Shown here: piece by piece, positions 39,726 to 47,500 of the stretch
Layout: every line of letters begins with the position of its first letter
Numbering within the stretch: position 1 is the stretch's first letter
Source of the DNA: Chrysomallon squamiferum
Taxonomy: Eukaryota > Mollusca > Gastropoda > Neomphalida > Peltospiridae
Direction of reading: 5' to 3'
Length of the DNA stretch: 47,500 bases
NCBI GenBank assembly: GCA_012295275.1
Contig: CM022679.1
Span: 700,775 to 748,274 of the forward strand
The notes under the pieces: generated by a model
The model's database searches: none
Seen by the model: only the letters and a program-made list of their open reading frames with translations
What the model was told of the DNA's origin: nothing
Position numbers and translations under genes: made by a program

Positions 39726-40526
39726 CAGTTTTAGAAATCTGTTCATCGTTCTGGGTCTAAGTTTAAACATAATTGACACGTGATCTGCCAAAATCCTGCA
39801 AACTTTCACAAATTACACGGACGTCAAACAACACCGGAAGTTGCGCGAGTAGTAATCTCACTGACATTTTTCACGAGCTGCTAACTCTGTCTTCATAAAC
39901 TAAAGCGCCATCTGGTAAGAATTCACTTAATTGGTGTTTACGGTTTGTTTAGTGTTTTAACACGACCCCAATCATCACGCTGCTGATTGTAATACTACAA
40001 ACTGCAAATGTCGCGGCGGACCTACACCTTCAGAAGGGACTGGGTGGGGGTACAGTACAGTAAGACGAAAGTTTGGTAAAAGATTAATTCTGTATAATTA
40101 CTGTTCAAAAAAAAAAAAAAAAAAAAAAAATGTGTTTGATAAGAAAAAGAGATATTTAAGTGGTAAAGGCAGCCTCACCTCTCGCAGTTCAGCGCGAGAT
40201 TTGCGCGTGACTCTGTCGGCAGACGATTCTTTGATGTGTTCTTCTGGCCCCTCTGAACGGCTTCAGCTCGCCTGCTGCTGTTTGTCTCAGTCAGCGGTTT
40301 GGCGTTCACGCGTTTCTGACGAGTTGTGAGAAGCAGACACCCAGCTGAGTTTTCAAAACCAAACACTCCAGTTCACAGCAGCGAGTCCACGGGCTTTTTC
40401 ATCATCATCATCATCATCATCATTTTCTTTTTCTTCTTCTTGATTTATTATCATCTTTTTATCCCGTTTCTTCTTCTTCTTCTTCTTCCCCTCTGTCTGT
40501 CTGTCTGTCTGTCTGTCTGCCTGGTT

Positions 40527-40528
<2 letters not shown>
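39726..40528. other. Gene-free stretch including a high-complexity island
   Basis: Unique sequence with an A24-type run near 40108. An island at 40160-40390 has short open frames on both strands (65 and 63 residues) without any recognisable domain. TCATCA, CTT and TCTG repeats lead into the CT array. Confidence 0.5.
39905..39916 (-). promoter_or_regulatory. CTCF-like motif
   Basis: GCGCCATCTGGT matches the reverse complement of the core of the bilaterian CTCF motif. A weaker similar string, CGCCATCTACTC, lies near 35380 in the same orientation. Motif match only. Confidence 0.3.

Positions 40529-40607
<79 letters not shown>
40529..40607. repeat. (CT)n array
   Basis: CT dinucleotides preceded by (CTGT)n. 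Confidence 0.97.
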
Positions 40608-40610
<3 letters not shown>

Positions 40611-40652
40611 GAATAATCATCATACATTCATTGAATAATCATCTATATATTC

Positions 40653-40669
40653 ATGTATGTATGTATATA

Positions 40670-40705
<36 letters not shown>

Positions 40706-40830
40706 TGTATGTATGTATGTATGTATGTATATATGTTTGTGTGTATGTATGTATGTATATATGTTTGTGTGTATGTATGTATGTACATATGTTTGTGTGT
40801 ATGTATGTATGTATATATTTATGTATATGT
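40653..40830. repeat. (GTAT)n array
   Basis: GTAT tetranucleotides with three GTTTGTGTGT-containing higher-order units of about 38 bp. The C/Y/M/V frames are artefacts. Confidence 0.96.
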
Positions 40831-41154
40831 GCGTATGTCGGTCTCTTATTTCAGAATCTCATTACTCAGTATTTTCACTTGCTTTTCTTTCTTTATTTAG
40901 CTGTTAATTCTTTTACTCTTAATTATCTTGTTTTGCTTACCTCTTCCATTTTCCTTTACGAAATAGTTTCAAGTTAAACCTTACAAAAAAATCCACAAAT
41001 AGTTTGACGTTGATGATCAAAGCACGAATCTGGCAGAGCAAACAACGAGAGCCCCGTCTCGTCTTCCGCCAACTAGCGACAACAACCTGACACCGCCTCA
41101 AAAGCGTGATAAACTCTGCACGTGTCACGCTCACAGCACGAGACAGAACAGTCT

Positions 41155-41470
41155 GTAATTTGTTAAGCTTATTTTAAACTGTTTGTAACGCGTTCAGATT
41201 ATTTTGAAATGTTTGTAACGTATTGAGATTATTTTAAACTGTTTGTAACGTGTTGAGATTATTTTAAACTGTTTGTAACGTGTTAAGATTATTTTAAAGT
41301 ATAACGCTTTAAGATTATTTTAAACTGTTCATAAATCGTTAAGATTATTTTAAATTGTTTGTAAAGCGTAAAGATTTTTTAAACTGTTGGTGACGCGTTA
41401 AGATTATTCTGAAATGTTTGTAATGGTTAACATTATTCTAAGCTCTTTGTAACTAGTGACGATTATTTTA
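41155..41470. repeat. Degenerate minisatellite of about 30 bp
   Basis: About ten diverged units containing GATTATTTTAAACTGTTTGT and a variable CG-containing tail (AACGCG, AACGTG). Divergence between units suggests an old array. Confidence 0.85.
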
Positions 41471-42949
41471 AACTGTAATATAACGAGATTGCTGTAAAGA
41501 GTTTGAAAATATCACAGTAGAAAAAAATAAAATAAAATAAAAATAAAAATAAGAAAGATATGTGCATTAGATTTGGATTAAACATTTACAATGATAACAA
41601 AATAAAAATAAAATATCTTAGAATTGTTTTAAATATTATTTTTTTGTAACAGTCAGAGAAATGATTTGAAGCTTTTGTAACGGTTACAACAATTATTCCA
41701 ATCTTTGAACTAGTAAAAATGTTCAGAAAAGTAAGATATCACTTAAAACTGTCATAAACATTTGTCTGCTTTTTTCTATTATAAGAAAACGTCCTGTGTT
41801 TAAGGAGCCGTTATCGGTCGACCCATTTATTTACTTACTTATTTATTTATTTATTTATTTATTCTTTTATTTATTTATTTATTTATTTAGTTAGTTATTT
41901 AGTTAGTTAGTTAGTTTGTTTGTTAGTTTGTAGGTTTGTCGGCAGTAAGTATCAAGTCTCTTTTCTTCTGTTTTGTGAGTGGATTTTATCAACGACTCAA
42001 AAGTCCAGTGCACGCCTTGGTTTCCACAGAAATCTCTCTCAGCAGAAATGTCTGTGTTTTGTTCGTTTGACGGATCAGATTTACAATCACAGATAAATCG
42101 AACTCGGCGAGATCTCACCGAGCGAGAAGAAAACAAAAAGAACAATGATATCAAATGATATTTACATAGTCGATACCACATTCCTGTGAACTGCAGGATG
42201 TAGACTGAGGTGTGATGGATTGTGCGATCGATTCTCCGCAATGCCCCCACCGAGCTGTTTCTAATCTTCCAATCACAGACTGATTTATCTAAAACCAGAG
42301 TTTTTTACTGCGAATCCCTTCATGTTTCCTGTACGCTATTCTACAAAAATATTTCGCTGAGAATTTAGTAATGGCAAAAAATAAAATTAACGTCGAATTA
42401 GATCAACCATTCATTTGTTTCTGCAGACATATATTATAACGAATACTGAATAAATACAATTATAGAGAATATCCCATCGTAAAGAAAAGAGTTTTGTCCA
42501 CAGTATGCGTACTTCAACCTCTCTTTGGTGAAATAATCCTAAAGGTCGTTTCGTTATATCTAAACATTTACAATTTCCTTTAGATTTTTTATTTTTTTAA
42601 TAGTAGTGTACGTTTTACTCAGATTATCTGTCTGTATCTGTGATCATGTTCACACACACGCACAGACATATATATATATATTTTATTTAGACACACCAAC
42701 ATACACACACACCCACACCCACACACCCACAAACGTATAAAACTTCATTAATTGTGTAATTCCATTACTGGGAAGCGAACCTGTAAGCTACAAATCTTGT
42801 GCGAGTTGACGTTATTGTGATTTGAGTGGTGGAAGTTCGGGGTTGGTCGGAGGTTAAGTTAATTAATTAACTAATAAATTTTTCCACTCGGCGAACGATC
42901 GCTGATTAGGCGAAATAAAGCCGATACTTAGGTGAGCGAGTTACGTGCT
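41471..42949. other. Gene-free stretch
   Basis: A-rich sequence, (TTTA)n at 41830-41890, then an open minus frame 42250-41903 (115 residues) with no recognisable domain and a tail made of the TTAG repeat. CA-rich repeats lie at 42650-42735. A possible minus-strand B-box-like string (GGTTCGCTTCCC) near 42770 is the only RNA-like hint. Confidence 0.5.
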
Positions 42950-42994
42950 TGACGTCATACATCAGTGACCCGCCGAGGTCACCCGACGTGACCC
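42950..42994 (+). promoter_or_regulatory. CRE palindrome plus nuclear-receptor half-sites
   Basis: TGACGTCA (42950-42957) is followed by TGACCC (42966-42971), four bases, AGGTCA (42976-42981), an everted pair, and a third half-site TGACCC (42989-42994). The surrounding 200 bp are GC-richer than the neighbourhood. It could be a promoter or enhancer of a gene outside or not recognised in the window. Confidence 0.4.
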
Positions 42995-43207
42995 GATCCG
43001 GGGGGTTGTTTTCTACCCGGCAATCGGAAATAATTAATTATTCAAATTCCGTAGTAAAGACGGGTTTACTGCGTATGAAGCCGTACACAGCTTTGTTTTC
43101 TTTCGCTCAGATTTTTCTGTTTTGTTCTCTGGGAGAGTTTGTGGGTGAACGTAGAAGGTTTCTTTCCTTTGTTTGATTCTTAATTCTTTTCTATGAAATT
43201 GTTCAGC

Positions 43208-43251
<44 letters not shown>

Positions 43252-43282
43252 TTGTGTATGAATGCGTTTGAATATTCCTCTC

Positions 43283-43323
<41 letters not shown>

Positions 43324-44148
43324 TTTTTGTTGTTGTTGTTTGTTTTTTTTGGTTTTTTTGTAAATGGTTAATGTATTTTATTTATTTATTTTATTAGTGT
43401 GTTCTCTCTCTCTCTCTCTGATTTCAAGCTTGTATATATATATATATATATATTTAAAACATCTGGTTGCAATAGAAAGTCTAACAGTCGCTAGACAGGC
43501 CACGTATTATAAATAATTATGACGTCATTTAGCTGAAGATTAAGGTGACGGGTGCGAGTAACTAAATTATTTCTTCTTTTTTTTCCTGCATAACAACGAA
43601 TTTTTAGCGTCATCTGCATAAATTCTTTCTTTCTTTCTTTCTTTCTTTCTTCTTCTTCTTCTTCCTCTTCATCTCCTAACCTTTTATCAGAGTATCAAAG
43701 GCAGTGTGATATTGCCTGCCCTGCGGTGAAATATTTTAATAATCTCGCTGTGTAATATTTTTTGAGGGTTTGCACTTCAGTGGCTAAATTACTCGCCGAG
43801 GTTTCGATGGGTCGCGAGATCAATTCTTCTTGTTTCCCATTCCAACCAACGGGAGAAAACAAGAATCTGCTTCCATTTTTCCAATTCACCCATTTAGTTA
43901 TATAATCATCGAAAAAAAAAAAAAACCTGCTGATCAATCAACATAAAATATTATCTTTACACAATGGTTTTTTTAATGTTATTTTTATATTTTTATTTTA
44001 TTTTATTTTTTTTTTTTTGTGTGTGTGTGTTTTTCTCCATCTGCTGACCGCTGAAGTTTATCAATGGTAGAAAACATCGCCTGCCTAGAGGCGGGGAGTG
44101 TTTTTAATAATGTTATAAGGTGAGATTTCTTAATAAGATTTATTTCAG
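42995..44148. other. Gene-free stretch with (GT)n and high-complexity islands
   Basis: A plus-strand frame near 43075 starts MKPYTALFSFAQIFLFCSLG, which looks hydrophobic enough for a signal peptide, but I could not connect it to further exons. (GT)n lies at 43207-43250. ATT, CTTT and CTT repeats follow. Unique islands at 43480-43600 and 43690-43920 show no gene. Confidence 0.45.
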
Positions 44149-44226
44149 GACTTTGTGTGTGGAAATGATGTCTTTCATGTGGAGTGTTATTACAGGTCGA
44201 TGGAAGGATGTAGATGTGTTATTAAT
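44149..44226 (+). other. Possible short cysteine-containing exon
   Basis: A TTTATTTCAG acceptor, 78 bases open in frame (26 residues beginning DFVCGNDVFHVEC, with four Cys) and a consensus GTGAGT donor. No partner exon was identified. It may be an isolated exon of an unseen gene or chance. Confidence 0.25.
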
Positions 44227-45308
44227 GTGAGTCTACTCTGCGCGCCTCGGCTTTGTGTGCAATTACAGACTGGGAGTAAATACAGATACATGATACACAC
44301 ACGACTGCAGTTCTTTATATTTATATTTATATATATATTTTCTCGTTAAAAGAAATGGAAAGCACGTATTGAGAATTCTACTGAGATTTAATTAAGAACA
44401 AGCAAATAAAGGAATGAAAGAATGAATAGATGGACGGACGGTTGGACAGATTAATAAGCAAATGAATGAATTAATGAAAGAATGAATGAATAAAAATATC
44501 TGATTAAAAATATTTTAATATATTTGAACATTAACAAGTCTTTCTTGATATCAGTCAAAATAAAATAAAAATATATATATATATGTATATATATACGAAA
44601 ACAAATCTAATACACGCTGTAACATTTATTGCAATTAATAAAGAGTAAACGATGTTTTAAACAAACGTATCGTTGTCTTTTGTAAGACGATCTTACTACA
44701 CTGGCTAGAACGTGAATCAGCTGAAGTGAAGTATTAAGATTTGATCCCTGTCACCTGTGCACCTCAGCAGAAGCGATCAAACTGTTTAGTCTATTTCGAA
44801 ATCTGTAGAAGTAAGAACAGCAATCGTAGTAGCAATAGTGTTAGATGTCGTAGTAGTTGTAGTAATTGTAACAGCTGTGTAGTACCTTTAGCAAAAGTAG
44901 TTTTATTAATAGTATTGTTGTTGCAGCAGTAGTAGTAATAGTGTCAGTACTAGTAGAAGTTGTAGTAGTAATGCTTGTTGAAACAGTGGTAGTAATAATA
45001 CTAATAGCAGCAGGGGCAATTGCAGTAGTAATAGTAGTAATAGTTGTAGTAGTTGTTGTTGTAAGAGTGGTAGTAGTGATCGACGTTGCTGATGTTACAG
45101 TGACAGCGCGGCATCAAGTGTGATGTTTAGCACACTTGACACAGATATCACACGAAGCTGATGATGATGATGACGTACTCAGACCTCCCGTGACTCAAAG
45201 CCGAGTTTTTATTCCGTCTCCGGATCAAATCTTTTGTTTGTCACAATTCCTCTTGTGAAAGATTCAGAAAAAAACACAACAATAAACAAATATTGTTTTG
45301 TTTAACAA
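44227..45308. other. Gene-free stretch with AGT-type degenerate repeats
   Basis: AT-rich DNA with AATG repeats near 44410-44500, then a degenerate AGT/GTA/GTT trinucleotide region at 44815-45080. No gene seen. Confidence 0.6.
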
Positions 45309-45500
45309 CAGTGCTGAATACACTGATTGATTTTCTATCAACAGCGATTGTATACCAAACAATTGTTTAATGATATCACCAGAATACACCGATTAATTTT
45401 CTATCATCTGTTATTTATGTCAAATATTTGGTTAACAACATCACAACAATACATTGATTAATTTTCTATCATCAGCTGTTTGATGTCAAACGTTTGTTAA
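45309..45500. repeat. Degenerate tandem triplication of about 65-70 bp
   Basis: Three diverged units sharing ATACA(C/T)(C/T)GATTAATTTTCTATCA and a later TCAAA.(A/G)TTTG element. Confidence 0.8.
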
Positions 45501-46504
45501 TTCAGACATAATAATCTTCAGAGAAATCCTGTTAATTTTTTATATTAAAAGCCAGAAATATTTTATATATGCACAGGACAACACCGGTCTTATAATTTGA
45601 AACACCAGCAGTTCAGCATCAGTAACTTACGTTACGTCACAGTTTGAGTTTCACTGCGTGTGAGACTGTGCACACATAAAACCTTGTTGACAACAAACCA
45701 GCGACTTGAAGTTTACTTCTTACATCATCATTTATCATAGTAATACATAACTGAATAATTAATATTAAAATGTTTTGTGATTAATGTTAATACAGGTCAC
45801 TTAATAAGTATTTTTATATTTGATACTTATTTGTTTTAAACATTATGCCATACAGAATCGTTTTTCAAAAGTAAGTCCAGAAATTAGTACCAAGAACAAG
45901 AAATAACGCGAACTGTCCTCTGTCGTGGTTCGATCTCACATCCTCTCTGATATCTTCTATAACTCAACACTTATTTATACTAAAATAAAATATTTAAAGT
46001 TATTAACAAACCAGTGCAGGTGACAAGATTCGATCTCGCAGCCCAGCGCGCGCTCACGGCCCAGGTTCTGCCCTGGCTCTGCAGTGAAGCAGGCTGCTCG
46101 TGTTAAAAAGGAAACTGGTGTATTTTTGTGTTCGTCTTGCTCAAGTCGGATGAGTCATCGCGAGAAGAAAGCGGGGGGGGGAGAGATCGATAGACTGCAA
46201 AAATAAAACCGGCAGACACCGCAGAATCCGTGACGGAGTTTGAGAATGAAAGCCGCGGTCTCCGGGGACTGGCAGGCAAGGTGTTGCTGTCGGCGCCTTT
46301 GAAATTTACCTGGTTTACTTTTCACTGAGCGGAACAACAGCTGTGACGTGCGTGTTACACACGTGTGAGTACTTGAACGTCGTGCGTGTCGTTGGTGATG
46401 ACGTTGTTGTTTTTTCTCTCTCTTTTACTCTGTTCAGGGTTGTAAGGGGATGTGTTTTATTTATTTATCGTTACCATCATTAATAATGTATTCATATGTT
46501 GTTG
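45501..46504. other. Gene-free stretch with two B-box-like strings
   Basis: GGTTCGATCTC (about 45928) and GATTCGATCTC (about 46028) resemble pol III B boxes and may be remnants of tRNA-derived SINEs, but I see no A box or shared body. A GC-rich unique island lies at 46150-46330. No gene seen. Confidence 0.45.
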
Positions 46505-46605
46505 TTTTTTTCATCATCATCATCATCAGTATTATCATCATCATGAGTATTATTGTATTATTATTACTGTCATTATTATTTTATTATTATTTTAACTATT
46601 ATTTC

Positions 46606-46646
<41 letters not shown>

Positions 46647-46705
46647 ATTATTATTATTATAATTATTATTATTATTATTATTAATATTATTATTATTATT
46701 ATTAT
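46505..46705. repeat. TCA and ATT trinucleotide arrays
   Basis: TCATCA, then ATT repeats with short interruptions. Confidence 0.95.
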
Positions 46706-47254
46706 TTCGTGCTGTATAATATTTTCGTTCACAGTCAGGTAACTAGCTAACTAACACTCATCATGTCAACAAACGACACTTTGAAATGTCAGTACAGAGA
46801 ACTTTTTTAAAACGAAAAACTCTTTTCTCAAAACAAACAAAACAACAACAACAGAGGATTCTGTGTTTATCATTGTTATTCAGCATCCTCACGTTTGACA
46901 GGGGGAATTGTATTTAAACTGCTGAGTGAGTAGCTGAGACTGACGTAAATAATTCATGTAACCAGTGCTTGGTTTTATTGTGTTGCGTTCATAGCTTCCT
47001 GGACGTAGGTTGTTCTGCTAAAACGAGGTTTTCTAATTATGTTTTTGTGAATGGTGTGGTGCTGTTCTCGTCGTCTTCAACTGTCAGTGTTGTAGTAACA
47101 ACAGCACACACGTCGGTGTTCAAACTGAGTCAACTGTTTGTTGGTTGGTTTCCCATTCTGCGTTTTGTTTCTGAAAATATCAGTTTGAGATTTATAACGT
47201 TTTATTTAATTTACTAAAGTAACTTCGTTTAACATTGTCTTTCTTCATTTTTTT
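46706..47254. other. Unique sequence, no gene seen
   Basis: AT-rich unique DNA. The plus frame at 46969-47217 has no recognisable domain. Confidence 0.5.
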
Positions 47255-47267
47255 CTTCTTCTTCTTC

Positions 47268-47304
<37 letters not shown>

Positions 47305-47351
47305 TACTACTACTACTACTACTTTATTTATTCTAATAATATTGCTGCCTA

Positions 47352-47410
<59 letters not shown>

Positions 47411-47500
47411 GTAATTCTAACACAGTTTTATTTTTATTACTACAAATACTAATACTCCTGCTACTATCACTGTTATTACTACTATTACTACTACCACTAC
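47255..47500. repeat. CTT, ATT and ACT trinucleotide arrays
   Basis: CTT, ATT and long ACT arrays continue with interruptions to the end of the window. Confidence 0.93.

Noticed and set aside
40132-40366. Overlapping open frames of 65 and 63 residues on both strands
   Set aside because: Basic, low-information compositions, no signal sequence, no splice sites, no recognised motif.
41903-42250. 115-residue minus-strand open frame
   Set aside because: No domain recognised, and its C-terminal part is translated TTAG/TTTG repeat; no splice context.
43075-43176. Possible signal-peptide exon (MKPYTALFSFAQ...)
   Set aside because: Hydrophobic start is suggestive, but it stops after 33 residues and no downstream exon in phase could be joined with confidence.
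46155-46337. 60-residue minus-strand frame in a GC-rich island
   Set aside because: Short, no domain, and the neighbouring sequence gives no exon structure.

Overview
This window is eukaryotic and most likely from a lophotrochozoan, probably a mollusc (inference). The genes are spliced with GT/AG introns, the non-coding DNA is AT-rich and full of microsatellites and minisatellites, there is a tRNA-derived SINE in two copies, and the proteins are of animal type. I found no operons, bacterial signals or viral genes.

Region 1 (about 1-16.3 kb, + strand) holds three tandem paralogues of a small secreted cysteine-rich protein of about 150 residues (2305-5418, 8186-11185, 12485-15985). Each has four coding exons: a signal-peptide exon and then one cysteine module per exon, with every intron in phase 1. 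The cysteine counts of the modules are 3, 4 and 5. Copies 1 and 2 are almost identical in exons 1 and 2 but strongly diverged in exons 3 and 4. Copy 2 has lost the normal splice acceptor of exon 2. The introns carry large minisatellites, several of which repeat a perfect TACTAAC branch-site consensus.

Region 2 (17.4-25 kb, - strand) is an SLC6-family sodium-coupled transporter reconstructed over 13 coding exons. All phases join, giving 609 codons plus stop. It has unusual substitutions in the substrate and ion sites, and its N-terminal tail was not found.

Region 3 (27.1-31.6 kb, - strand) is a 10-exon gene for a 400-residue secreted protein with a signal peptide, a propeptide ending in Lys-Arg, and seven cysteine modules. 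The module rules (first 3 Cys, middle 4 Cys with CX4C, last 5 Cys) match the three small + strand genes. I therefore read all four as one modular family flanking the transporter. The modules loosely resemble single VWC-type domains, but I cannot assign a named family.

Region 4 (about 31.7-47.5 kb) has no gene I can support. It holds microsatellites, the second SINE copy, several minisatellites, and high-complexity islands with nuclear-receptor-like, CRE-like and CTCF-like motifs. One possible 78-bp cysteine-rich exon lies at 44149.
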